DNA of 64,000 nucleotides from Lotus japonicus. Taxonomy: Eukaryota > Streptophyta > Magnoliopsida > Fabales > Fabaceae. Below the pieces are notes generated by a model that saw nothing but the letters and a program-made list of their open reading frames with translations, searched no databases and was not told the DNA's origin. Positions 37,801 to 48,837 of this stretch are shown piece by piece. The stretch spans positions 23,391,038 to 23,455,037 of the forward strand of contig NC_080046.1 in NCBI RefSeq assembly GCF_012489685.1. Reading direction: 5' to 3'. The position numbers and the translations under genes were made by a program. Numbering within the stretch: position 1 is the stretch's first letter; each line of letters opens with the position of its first letter.

Positions 37801-40800
37801 CGAAAGACAAGTTTTCGGAAAAGGAAATTTTCCTCCTCCCCCCCTAATAGGTTCGGCCACTTTTCACAATTAGGAGACTCGATTTTTCTTCGATCAAACT
37901 TGGTTCCTATGCTATCATTAGCCGTAACTAAGGGTATTCTGAACTCGATTTTTCTTCGATCAAACTTGGTTCCTATGCTATCATTAGCCGTAACTAAGGG
38001 TATTCTGAAATCCCAAAAACCAAATTTGACAGGGACGTTACTAACGACGTTTATGACAACTAATCCTACTAGCACTAAGCTAAGGCGATAGTTTTCAGCC
38101 TAAAGGTTGAAGCTTTACTCCAAAAACTCCAAAAATGGGTATTTAAGGCTAAAATTGATTCCGGTGGAATTCCGGCGACATAACGGAAAATCTAACCCGG
38201 CAGAAGTGATCTTGGGCACATAAGGAAGAGGTTTAGAATCAGAAATGAAATATTCAGGATAGTTTTGCAAAAACCTCAAAACTATCAGCTCAGAAAAGTC
38301 TACAGAAAAGCTATGGAAAAAGCGATCGGAGGTAAGGATTAGCGACTATACCTCGAAGCCTTGAAGCAGCAACTGATTGATCGACGATCAAGCAAGGATT
38401 GAACAAAATCTCTTCCTCCTTCTTCTTCTTCTTGGCCGCGGGTTTGGGTGGGGAAAATGGTGGAAAATTTGTGTTTTTCTTCCTTTCTTGGCTATATATA
38501 GAGGTTGGCAAAACGCGGTAAAATGAAAGTTTCGCGAATCTGATTTTTCCGGCTTCATTCTCCATGAATTCTAAGATATGTTTTGGCGAAAGAATTCCAA
38601 AACTAAAAAGAGGTCTCCTTGTATTTTTGGCAACTAATGCATAGTCGGTATAAAACTATTTTACCCGATAAGTTGCTTTTTGCATCGGATGTCGGAATAG
38701 AAAACTTCCTTCTGAAGAAAGATTGAAATCATCAAGAGAAATGGGTGTACGCGTGTGGAATATTCATTTGAAGCTCTGAATAGAAAAAGTCTTCATTGTC
38801 GGGTAATTCTAGGGTTTTGAAATACCAGGGTTTCGGTTTCGGCAAACTTCCGAGGATTGGAATCGGACGTTCGTAGATCCTAGAGTTTCGCCTCGAAACG
38901 ATTGTGATACATGGAAAAAGAAAAGTTCTAACATTTCTCTGAAGATTTTTGGACTAAATTCCTACAGTGTTCCAAGGGTGGAACATAGTTTGATTTCCTA
39001 AGGTTCTTGTCCTAGGTTTTAAAACGGATATTAGTCGTGCTATAACTTAAATCGACTTCGATACAATCCTTAGACTTTTCCTGAACTTTCTCTTTCATAA
39101 ATTTATTCCATTCGATAAACTCTTGTTCAGGTTTTCCTTCACGATACGTCAAGCCTAATCGTGAATGGAAGTCTCTTCCACTTATTCCAAGCTTAAAAAC
39201 TTGGGTCTTACATAGAGGTAGTTTTTGGGGGTGCTTTGTCTTTTGCCTTTGCAGCAGTGACTTGATCATTTGTTCCAGCTCCAGCTTCAAGGCTTGTTCC
39301 ATCAATATTAATACCAAACACCTGCAAAAAGAGTAATGAGGTTAGTTAATGCAATTTGTGAATTGATTCAAAAATGCAAGTGTATGTATTTTACCTGTGA
39401 TAGGTTATCTGTTTCAGTTCCATTATCCTCATCAATGTTCTCAGAGATTGGTGGTGGTGGGGGTGGTGGCAGATGACACTTTCTCTGATTGTGCCCTTTC
39501 TGGTGGCATCTACCACATCTGTATCCTGATCCTCCTCTAGGTAGTTTTGTAGGGTGTGGTTGTTCATCAGGCTCCCTCCTCCTCAACTTTTTAGGCCTAC
39601 CAGGCCCTCTTTTGAATTCAGGAGGCAGAATTGGATCCTCACACATCTTTGGCCACATTTTCTCACCATTAATAGGTGATATCACATTCCCATAGCATGC
39701 ATTATATGATTCCCTGAGATAATAACTATGGACATAATCCTCAGGCTGCCCACCAGCATCACAAATACAAGCCACTGCATGCCGACAAGGAATCCCAACC
39801 AATTCCCAGAAATTGCATGTACATGTTTGTTTACTAACATCAACAACAAACTTCTGGATTTCATAAATACAATGCTCAACTTCATACACCCCCTTACCAA
39901 CTTTAAAAGGCTGCCAATTCCCAGAATGGTCAATCTCTCTATTCAACCTTTTCCTAGGTTTGGGCATAACATTCCCTTTCCACTTTTTACTTTTTTCATT
40001 CAAGCTTGCAAACCTAGTCATCAAATACTTTATGATCCACTCCATCATGGTGATGATGGGTTTATCCCTAGCCACTAGAATAGTACTATTGAAGGCCTCA
40101 GCTAAGTTATTCATTGTCACATCACACTTAGAGTAAGGAGAGAATGCATGCTTACACCAATATTTAGTGGGGATTGCATGAAGCCAGTTGTATGCAGCTT
40201 CATCCATCTCTTTGATCTCTTCCATCTTCTCTTCCCAAAGTGCCTTGTATGTTGCCTTTGAAGCCCACATAAGCAAATCCCTTATCTCAGTACCCCCACC
40301 AAACTTCTTCTTGAAGTTGCTGTATAAATGTCTCACACAAAATCGATGCTCCACTCCTGGGAGCTCCTCATCAAATACTTGTAACAAGCCCTAGACAAAA
40401 ATAAAGGCATAGGTCAGATGATTAAACAAGTTTATTAGATAAGAGAAAACAATAGAAATTTACCTTTTGTTTGTCACTTATAAAAACCCATCTTCTATCA
40501 CCAATGTCCCTAAGCAGCTTGTGCAGAAACCACCTCCAGGACTCCTTACATTCAGACTCTACCACTGCAAATGCCAGTGGGAAGTACTGGTCATTTGGGT
40601 CCCTCCCCACAGCTATCAGGAGAATTCCACCATACTTTGTTTTTAGATGACAACCATCAACCCCAATGAAGGGTCTACAAGCAGTGGTAAATACAGTTTT
40701 ACAGCCCTCCAAACACATATAAAAAGACCCAAATCTGGGCTCAAGTGTCACTGGAACATATTTCAGCACAATGGAAGCAGTATTTTTTGGATTCACCCTC

Positions 40801-43800
40801 ATTAACTCAGCATCATAGGACCTCAGCATTGTGTATTGTCTTACTGCATCCCCCTCAACTCTTTCCTTAGCTATTCTCCTTCCATTCCAAGCAGTTCCCC
40901 AAGTAACACCAATAGAGTGTGTGGTCCTCATGTCATTAATGACATCCTTCACTGCAATTTCTCCACCAGCATTTTTCACCCTGTCTTGTATAGCTTCTGC
41001 AATGAACTTAGAGCCCGCATTCTTGTTATTAAAGACTCTTCCACAAGTATGGGTTGAAACCAGTGTCTTTATCCTGTAAGTTGAAACCCCTCTAATCTTG
41101 GCACAGTAGACAAGAAACCCACAGTCTTCTTGTTTGCATTTAAACCTCACCCTGTCCTTATCATTCTTCTTGAACATAACTTCCTTCCCATTCAACACTG
41201 AGTGTTTTAGGATAGCTTCCTTGAACTCTGTGGTGGTAGCAAATTCCATCCCCAACTTGAACACATAGTCTTTGGTCAAATCTTCCTTCCTGAACCTTAC
41301 ATACCTCATGACCTTCCTCCCATTATCTTCTTCACCACTTGAGGGGTCACTATGCAAATCATCACTGTAATACTCATTCTCCATATTATGCTCATCTCCT
41401 TTCTCATTCTCACCTTCAGCCAATGCCAACACCCTCTCTATGTTCCTCCTTGAAGGCAGTTTCTCTCTTCTTCCAGTTTCAACATTAGCATTAGTGTTTG
41501 TGTTTGGCTCATCCAAATCTTCAAAGCCATCATTGGGTAAGTCCTTACATCTCTCAGTTTCACTATCTGAGATGTCAGATGCACTAGGTGTAAGACCTGG
41601 ATTTTCAGAACAAGTTAAGTTTCCGACTCACACGTAGAAATAGTGTAAGCGTGACAGGAGTTTGACATTTGAGAAAGATTAATGAAGAAGAAAGTTCAGG
41701 TATTGCTTGAGGAATGTTGCGTAGCTGTTTTCGGAGTTAGTGCGAGTCGTCTGCACACCTGCCTTATGGCAAGCGTGTCCAGAATAGGCTATTTCGCTCT
41801 TAAAGCAACGTTTTGAGTGAGATTTCGAACTCTCGGAAAATTTAAAGATTCTTTTTATTTTTCCATCGACCAGCGTTTCATTTCGGAACTCTGGACTGTA
41901 CGCACGATAGGTTTCACTTTTCGGATGTCCGCCGACGCTAATTTCTTTGCTTCGAAACCCTATTTTCGAGCAATGGATGAATACTTTTTCTATTCGGGAC
42001 TTCTAACGAAGATTCCGTCCGCGTTGCCAGACTTGTTTCGACGTTTCCAATCTTTCTTCAGTTGGAAGTTTTGTCGTTTGAGCATCACAGCAAAAAGTAG
42101 TTTTTCGGGGCAGATTAACCGACACCGCTTTTGAGTTTTTCGATATCGTTTTTCCCAAATCCTAGATATTTGTTTTGAGTTCTGGAATTCCGACGCCAGA
42201 ATCTCTCTTAGAATTTCTCGGTGATCGTGCTGCAAAAATCGGAATCGCGAAATTTTCATTTTCCCGCGATTTCACCCGCCTATAAATAGCGCGAAAAAGC
42301 AAAATCCTCTCATTTTCTTTCCATTTGTGGCTGATTTCGTGGGGAGCAAGGGGGGAGGGGATTTTCGCGAAAACTTGACCAATCTTCGTGCAGTTCGTCC
42401 CTACTTCTAGGTATCGAGGTAACTATCATGAATCCTGCCTCTGATTTCTGTTTCTGCTGAGTTTCTGAAGTCGTTTCTGTGCTCTAAGTTTTGAGCTTTT
42501 TCTAAAATTGTCCGATTTCTCTGATTTCTCGCTTGGGTTATGTTCCTTATGTTCCCCTGAGTCTAAAACCTCTGTCAGTAAACTCTGATTGCGATTCAGT
42601 TGTCCAGGATCTGAAAAATTGACTCAAAACTCTTTTTGTCTCACATTTCGAAACTTTATTGTCGAAAAGACTTAATATGACTTCGTGCCTTTAGGATTTG
42701 TTGTCACGGATATCATGAGGATCGTTGCTGTCAAATTTGTTTTCAGAACTGATAACTTTGAAGTTTTGAGCCTTTATTTTGGACCAAAATGCCCCTGCGT
42801 AGTCGTATTTCGGCCCGATTGTCCGAAAATTGTTCTGACAGTTTCTTTGCCTTAGTTTTACCCTAAAACTACCTTGTAAACTGATTTGATCGAAGAAAAA
42901 GAGCCGAAGCCCTTTTCTCCTTTTGGCCGTGGGTTTTTCCTAAGGGGAGGGGAGTTTTTCGTTTTCGAAAACTTGTCCTTTCGTACCTGTTTGTCGTATT
43001 CTGAAGCTTTGATGCTTTGTCTATCGTTTATGTATTGTATTGCGATCGAACTAATCGATTTTGTGTGGATTCTGCTTTGTTTTTCCTCCGAGGTTCAGTT
43101 GAAGGAACTTTGGAAGTTTCAAGGCATTCCTGTGAAGGAGATTTGATTTGCGAAGCTGGATCAGCTCGAGGTTAGGGCAACTTACTATATATTAGCTATG
43201 ACTGCATGATAGGCGTCGATAAATTCGACTTATGTTTTATCTGATGTTGTTTTTGATGATGAGTTGATGTTATGATGCTTTTCCATACTTGTGATGTTGT
43301 GCTTTTGTTGGATTGAGCGTTTTGACGCAATTTCGGAGTGGAGATTCATTGATCTGGTGATCTTTGATATTTCGGGTTGGATGAACAACCCTAGGCAAGT
43401 CCAAATGTGGGGTTTGAGACTTAGCCATATGTTGGAATTCTTATACTTTCCCCGGGAAATGTATTTTGGGTGGTTGATCTTTGAAATCTTAGAATGATAG
43501 AGCTTTGAAAAACTAAAGACTTGGGAAACTTAGACTTTGAGAAATAAACTCATAACTTGACTAATTCGAATTGAAACAATTTTTATTAACGTTTAAGCAT
43601 AGGAGAACTGAAGGGGAAAATATTTACGAAAGACGGGGAAAAGTCGACTTTGTTGTGGGTTTGGAGAGTTATCGGAATTGGGGGAAGCCACTAAGGTGAG
43701 CTATGGTGATGATTGAAAGTCACCGAGTACTCTAGTACTCTTGGGGATTGTTGTGGAGCCGTGTTGTATTGACCGACACCTAGTGCTCTTGTTGTTTGGG

Positions 43801-45667
43801 CTGTGTTGTATTGACCGACACTAGACCCTTGTGTATTCTGTGGATGGAGTTGTGTTGTATTGACCGACACTTACTCCGAGTTGTGTTGTATTGACCGACA
43901 CTAACTCATGGGTTTGTTGAGATTGGGTTGTGAGCTAAACACTTTCGTGGTAAGGACGATTCGTTGTTTGGCTAACCACGTTGCATTCAATCGGGTGAAT
44001 AACGGGAATGGTTCACCTGTGCATATCATGGTGAATAACGGGAATGGTTCACCTTGCATTAATGATGAATAACGGGAATGGTTCATCATTCGGTGAATAA
44101 CGGGAATGGTTCACCAAGGATGAATAACGGGAATGGTTCATCCAGGATGGATTTCATCCAGGATGGATAACGGGAATGGTCCATCCATAGTGAAAATGCT
44201 TCACTTGTGGCGAACGGGAACGCGTCACAAATCCGGATTCATATTGTGCATTTCACGCATACATTCATGCTGACTGAGACTGTGTGCTGTTTGTTTATTG
44301 AAGCAATGTTAGAGCCATAACATGCTAGGATTACTTATATGCTTATATAACAACTTATATATATACCCTGTCACATGTTGAGTGTATATGTACTTATTGC
44401 TGTGAGTTGACCCTAGCGCCTTGGCTTTGGTTGTATGTTTGTGTTTGGGCGGTCGGCCTGCTGCCAGATGTCGATGGCCGACTGGTTCTCGGTGGTCTCT
44501 CCCTCGGGGGGGGATCAAATATGAGCTGCAGGATCGGGATGCCCCACCGCTTGGGTGATCGATGTTGCTGGTCACCGGGCGACGTATCGGGGAAGGGTCA
44601 TGGAGGACCGGACTGACGAGCGTGGACGTCTGACGAAAGGAGTTCTATGGCGCATGGAGTTGAGCTTCAACTTGCCGACTTCAGATCGTTGTGGGTTTGG
44701 CACTGGGAGGTTAGGTTTGGGCAGGCGTCATGTTTTGTGTAGAGCTCTGATTCGTTTTGCTTTTGGGATCGGGTAGGTTTCCGACGCATGACTTTTCGTG
44801 TGGTTCTCTTACTGAGGGATCACAGTGAGTCAGTTGGACCATAGGGGTCTTTGCTTAGGCCATATTGAGGCCGACTTTCTCCTAGTGGTTTGTAATTATA
44901 GTTTTCTCATTTACACTTCTGGGTCTGTATATATTTGCTTACGGGCACACTGCTTTGGAGTCACTGCGAGTGCGCGTGACATGGGAGTGCAGCTGAGGCT
45001 GTACATGTGTATATATTTGTGTGTTGGTTGGGTTTTGTCTTTATTTTCTATTGCTTGATTTAAAAGGTATCAAACAAAAAAATTACCTGTTTTCAGCGTA
45101 AAGTCTATTTTTGGTTACTAAAGTGACACCTGGAAATCGGGGTGTTACACTAGGGCTAGGACTGGACCATGAAATCCCAGAGTCAGATTCATATATGGAA
45201 CAACTATCATCTTCCATGACTTGTTTGCCTTTATTAATTGAATCCTCCCTCTGCCTCAGCTGGTGTCCCTCTTCATTCATCACAGAAGCAGGTTCTTCCA
45301 CTGGCATTTCAACATTCACAGCAGCAGCAGGTTCTTCTTCCACTGGCAACTCCACTGTATGTTCAAGGTAGACATCCACCTGCCTTACCCCAGACTGAAC
45401 ATACCTTGCAATTTCCATAGCATCCTTGTCCAGGCATATTTGCTTCAGGTCAAGATCAAAGCATTCTTCTCGCCTTTTCCACCAAAGCTTATAGTGATCA
45501 TTAGGATAACCAAGAAAACCCCGCACAAGGTCTCTGACACAAAAGAACGAAAACAGATCCAACTCCACTCTAGGTACTTCACATATCTGACCTCCAACAT
45601 ACTTCATCGGTGTGTCGGAAAACCGACCCCTGTGGTGGAAATGCATGTTGAAATACACTTGTTCCAT
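34845..45667 (-). CDS. mudrA-like: MURA-type transposase, three coding exons, interrupted by two solo LTRs
   Basis: Exons on the minus strand: exon 1 45667-45150 continuing at 41588-40464, exon 2 40390-39395, exon 3 39321-39213 continuing at 35427-34845, with GT-AG introns. LTRs G and F split exons 1 and 3. Counting each target duplication once, the coding length is a multiple of three (about 1106 codons) and I see no stop. Parts in order: N-terminal PB1-like region (FHHRGRF, YVGGQICE), acidic linker, MuDR DNA-binding zinc region (FKCKQEDCGF, STHTCGR), MULE transposase core (GVDGCHLKTKYGG, VFISDKQK, HRFCVRHLYSNF), SWIM finger (CTCNFWELVGIPCRHAV), CCHC knuckle (CGRCHQKGHNQRKC) and a Pro/Lys-rich tail. 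A 5'-UTR intron may end just before the ATG (TTTCAG at about 45670). As it stands the gene cannot make the full protein. Confidence 0.9.
37878..38009. repeat. 66-bp tandem duplication in solo LTR F
   Basis: Two copies of a unit starting CTCGATTTTTCTTCGATCAA and ending GGGTATTCTGAA. LTRs C and E have one copy followed by CTCGGAAAAATT, so F has also lost about 110 bp here. Confidence 0.9.
38493..38500 (-). promoter_or_regulatory. TATA box of solo LTR F
   Basis: GCTATATATAGAG at the conserved LTR position. Confidence 0.6.
42281..42288 (+). promoter_or_regulatory. TATA box of solo LTR G
   Basis: CGCCTATAAATAGCGCG, identical to LTR A. As a solo LTR in an exon it could start a transcript reading away from MURA, antisense to it. 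Confidence 0.7.
43994..44186 (+). repeat. Hairpin array, copy in solo LTR G
   Basis: The same six hairpins as in LTR A, here in sense orientation with loop TAACGGGAATGG; all stems remain paired. Confidence 0.92.
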
Positions 45668-46147
45668 TCCTGAAATAGCAACAAGAGCAGCTCACTATAC
45701 AAAACGAAACAAGAGCAGCTCACTATACATAATGAAACAAGAGCAGCTCACTAAACAGAATGCACAACCATAGCAGCAACAACAAGTTGATATGTAACCT
45801 AACTTTTAACAGCAGCTCAAATCGTTCGAATACCGTGAATGACATACCTTGAACTTTCGATGGTTACAGTCAAAGCTTCGCTTGTCTTCACTCGCAGAAG
45901 GTTCAGGATCAGTCGTTCCTCTTCACTCTGGCTCCCTCATGTTCGTCGTTCCTCTTCACTCTGGCTCCCTCGTGTTCGTCGTCGCTCTCCCTCTTTCCTC
46001 GAGTTTTGGATGATTTTGGTTTGGGAATTTAGGGATTTTGGTTTGGTTTGGGAATTTTGGTTAGTGGTTTTAATTTAGGGATTTTGGGAATTAGGTTTAA
46101 TTAGATTTAGGTTAATTAGGCAGATAGGTTAATTAGATTTAAATTTA

Positions 46148-46367
46148 ATTTATTATTTTAATTTTAATTCCATGTGTATTTAAAATAAATGAAAAAGCCA
46201 CGTGTAAATGTTGAGTCAGCAAAAAATATGCCAGATCGGCTTAAAACATGTGTAGGGACTTATTCTGATTAAAAAACACTTCCAGGGATCCGGAATCGGA
46301 AAAAAAAATTTCAGGGACTTATTTTGGTACGGGGTACAATTTCAGGGACCCCTAGAGTATTTAAGCC
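46148..46367 (-). repeat. MuDR right TIR
   Basis: Complement of 33176-33395. It lies upstream of MURA exon 1 and so probably contains its promoter, as in MuDR elements generally. Confidence 0.92.
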
Positions 46368-46376
46368 TACTTTTTT

Positions 46377-46671
46377 TAGTTAAATTTTACATGTTCGCAT
46401 TTCATTTCACTATTCAATTAATTTCATCTCATTAAATTTGTATTTTAATGAAAAATGGTTTAGTTGTAGAGATGAACGATGATGGTTGAACTGCGCGCAA
46501 AATGACCATGATTGACGGATGAACAAGGCTTAAAAAAACACAATCTACAAATCCCATGTCTCCAAGAATGAAACATTGCATCATTACGATAAAACAACAT
46601 CAAAATTATAACTTGTACACACTTCTTTATTATTGAATTATCTCATTTTGGGTACCATATCTTGATTTGGG
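46377..46671. other. Spacer between MuDR and TIR exon
   Basis: AT-rich, no ORF. If the TIR exon once belonged to a full TNL gene, its first intron would begin in the right part of this stretch. Confidence 0.5.
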
Positions 46672-47175
46672 TTAGGGTACCATAGCAAACACCAATTTGA
46701 AATGCCAACCAGACAAGTTAGCAACTTGTTTGAGAGCTGTCTTCCATTTCTGCAACCTATCCATGTTATCCATGAACCTCTTCTCATGCATAACCATGGC
46801 TTCCCCGTAAGTCCCTTCCTGCTTTCGCACGTGAGAAGGATCAACGTCATAGAAAACCGGCCAAACGAGCCTACCCTTAGCCTTGACGCAATCAATGATG
46901 TTGGAAAGTTCATCCAAGCAAAACGAAGAAGAAGCATAGTCCTTGGAGAGCACAACGATGGCAATCCTTGACTGTTTGATTGCCTCTTCAAGTGCAGGTG
47001 TGATTTCCTCACCCTTTTGAAGCTCGTCATCGTCAATGAAGGTGCGGATTCCGCTGTCATGAAGGGCTTTGTAAAGATTGCCGGTAAAACCGTGGCAAGT
47101 ATCAGAGCCTTTAAAACTGAGGAACACGTCATAGGTGAATTCGTAGGCGAAGGAAGACGAGGATGGCAGAGCCAT
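46672..47175 (-). CDS. TIR-domain protein, probable exon 1 of a truncated TNL gene (167 aa)
   Basis: Begins MALPSSSSFAYEFTYDVFLSF; the ATG at 47173-47175 was chosen because the TIR domain starts 15 residues on, although the frame stays open upstream to 47256. Motifs: YDVFLSFKGSDT (15-26), GIRTFIDDDEL (42-52), KGEEI, SSSFCLDEL with the conserved catalytic Glu89 used by NADase-active TIRs, WPVFYDVDPSHVRKQEGTYG, and the exon-end sequence ANLSGWHFK. In TNL resistance genes a first exon ends here and NB-ARC follows. No NB-ARC or LRR is found to the left, where MuDR now sits 305 bp away. It could be a TIR-only gene or a relic. Plant TIR proteins signal immunity in the cytosol or nucleus. Confidence 0.9.
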   Translation of the reverse strand: MALPSSSSFAYEFTYDVFLSFKGSDTCHGFTGNLYKALHDSGIRTFIDDDELQKGEEITPALEEAIKQSRIAIVVLSKDYASSSFCLDELSNIIDCVKAKGRLVWPVFYDVDPSHVRKQEGTYGEAMVMHEKRFMDNMDRLQKWKTALKQVANLSGWHFKLVFAMVP

Positions 47176-47369
47176 GACAAGAAAGGGGAGATGAAATTCA
47201 AGTGTTGGGTCTCCAAATGAAACGGCAAGAGTTGAAAAAGAAAACAGCAAATACAACTAGTCTAACCAGTAAAGTGCATTGCATAATTTGCATATGTCAT
47301 TTCCTCTGGCTCCAGATTTTTTTTAAGATAGGTAATCTTTGACAGTTGACACATTCATATAAAACAGCT

Positions 47370-47620
47370 TAATTAATTAAGCGCTTATGGTCAAAAGAGC
47401 TTATGCTTATGGTTATAAGCGCTTAAGATATAAGTGTTTATTCAAATGTTATTTTAAGAAATTTATTGAAATAAATTGAAAATAAGTTATATATAACATA
47501 AACTTTTTTTCACAAGTTATCCGTAATAGCTTATGAAAATAAGCTCAAAACAGTGTATGGTAGGCCATAAATTGTTTGCAAAAGCTTTCTCAAACAATGA
47601 CATAAGAGCTTATGCTATCA
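47370..47620. mobile_element. Possible hAT-like MITE
   Basis: Imperfect inverted ends (AAGCGCTTATGGTCAAAAG on the left, CAATGACATAAGAGCTTATG on the right) with an inner ATAAGC/GCTTAT-rich body. No clear target duplication. Confidence 0.4.
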
Positions 47621-47635
47621 AATAAACTCAAATAT

Positions 47636-47913
47636 ACACTTTCAACGGATATATCAAGAATGCAGTTGCATCAAATACTTGATAAGAAAGGTTTTATTTC
47701 TCATAGTAATCACGTCAATTTGTATTGTGATAAAAATTTTAAAAAAATAAACACTTTTTTTTTCGAATGTGAAAACACTTTCAACTGATATATCAAGAAT
47801 GCAGTTGCATCAAATACTTGATAAGAAAAGTTTTATTTCTCATAGTAATCACGTCAATTTGTATTGTGATAAAAATTTTAAAAAAATAAACACTTTTTTT
47901 TTCGAATGTGAAA
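47636..47913. repeat. 139-bp tandem duplication
   Basis: Two adjacent copies start ACACTTTCAAC at 47636 and 47775 and differ at a few bases. Confidence 0.9.
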
Positions 47914-48837
47914 AATCTGTTTTAATATAAAGATAAGGAAATAGTCACGATATACATCATTCACAAAAGAATCTTAAAGTCGGAAATAGCAGAAAAAAAC
48001 TCCAACAAACAAAACCAAAACACGCCAAACCTCTTTGATGTGCATATAAAATATATATATATATATATATTAAAGCAGTAACTTTCCAAGATGTCATTCT
48101 CTAAAACTTTAGCTCCAGAATATTTTGCAATATTTTATTCCCCTAACTTTGAACTACAGCTTGCCACGTGTCCTTTTTATATTATTATATTCAAATTTAT
48201 TCATCCATTCTCCCCTCAATCTTGTATCTTCCACTAATTCAAATTTGTCTCCCACTACCAAAATATGAACCAATCATATTTTTCTTAAAAATAAATTAAA
48301 TTATTATTATCTTCCTTTTATAAACCACCTCTTTCATTCCCGAATTAAAATTAAATGTAAATTACACTTTTCAAATCATTATTTAAAACCCAATTTATCT
48401 CTCTCTTTTCAAAATCTCATTTAAAACTTAATTTATCTAAGTTCACGCTGCACTATACCTTTTGTGCCTGACCTTTCAATTCTTCAAGACTTTGCTATTG
48501 GAAATACAAGTATTAAACGGGCAAAGCATTGGAAGTACAAGTTTTAAACATACACTATTCTTCCTTCCTCGCAAGATTATTTCTCATTGGTCACTTTTGC
48601 CAAAATGCAAACTTTCCACTTTTTCTCCATCTTATTCATTTACTATATAAGTTGTTGTTGGCATTCATATCTCCACACCTTGAAGATTACAAATGGACTC
48701 CCTCTCATGCCTCACAGATTCAAATTAGTTTGAAAGCAAGTCTCTTTCTTCTCATGCCATTTACGGGAATTTCTCGCCAATGTTCTCCTCTCTAAAGTAA
48801 GATCCTATTTTCATTATTCTCCTCTATCATTTGAAAC

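Larger units (their letters stand above)
35428..39212 (-). mobile_element. Solo LTR F (3785 bp), in MURA exon 3
   Basis: Flanked by the exact duplication TAGAG (35423-35427 and 39213-39217). Ends TGTAAGACC and CGGGGTGTCACA, the latter with one change from GTTACA. Same subfamily as E. TATA box at 38493-38500. A 66-bp tandem duplication lies at 37878-37943/37944-38009. Confidence 0.94.
41589..45149 (+). mobile_element. Solo LTR G (3561 bp), in MURA exon 1
   Basis: Plus-strand LTR starting TGTAAGACC and ending CGGGGTGTTACA, flanked by the exact duplication CTAGG (41584-41588 and 45150-45154). Nearly identical to the element A LTR, so it belongs to the same young subfamily. TATAAATA at 42281-42288, hairpin array at 43994-44186, decayed LTR ORF at about 44470-44776. 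Confidence 0.95.
33176..46367 (-). mobile_element. MuDR-type transposon with MURA gene
   Basis: Inverted ends of about 220 bp start GGCTTAAATACTCTAGGGGT (33176-33395 and 46148-46367). The flanking 9-mers TATTTTTTT (33167-33175) and TACTTTTTT (46368-46376) match 8 of 9, fitting the 9-bp target duplication of Mutator. Subtracting solo LTRs F and G leaves about 5.8 kb, normal for an autonomous MuDR. It encodes a full-length MURA transposase on the minus strand and, from the opposite end, a GRF zinc-finger gene (33629-34313, +). This convergent two-gene layout recalls maize mudrA/mudrB. Confidence 0.93.
47257..48837. other. AT-rich intergenic region with small repeats
   Basis: No gene is supported. 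Contains a possible MITE (47370-47620), a 139-bp tandem duplication (47636-47913) and a TA microsatellite (about 48049-48070). Confidence 0.55.

Noticed and set aside
46638..47228. 196-codon minus-strand ORF overlapping the TIR exon
   Set aside because: Alternate-frame shadow of the TIR domain without recognisable motifs.
46672..47256. Full TNL resistance gene
   Set aside because: No NB-ARC or LRR motifs on either strand nearby; only the TIR exon is supported. The upstream extension to 47256 lacks TIR homology and is probably 5' leader.
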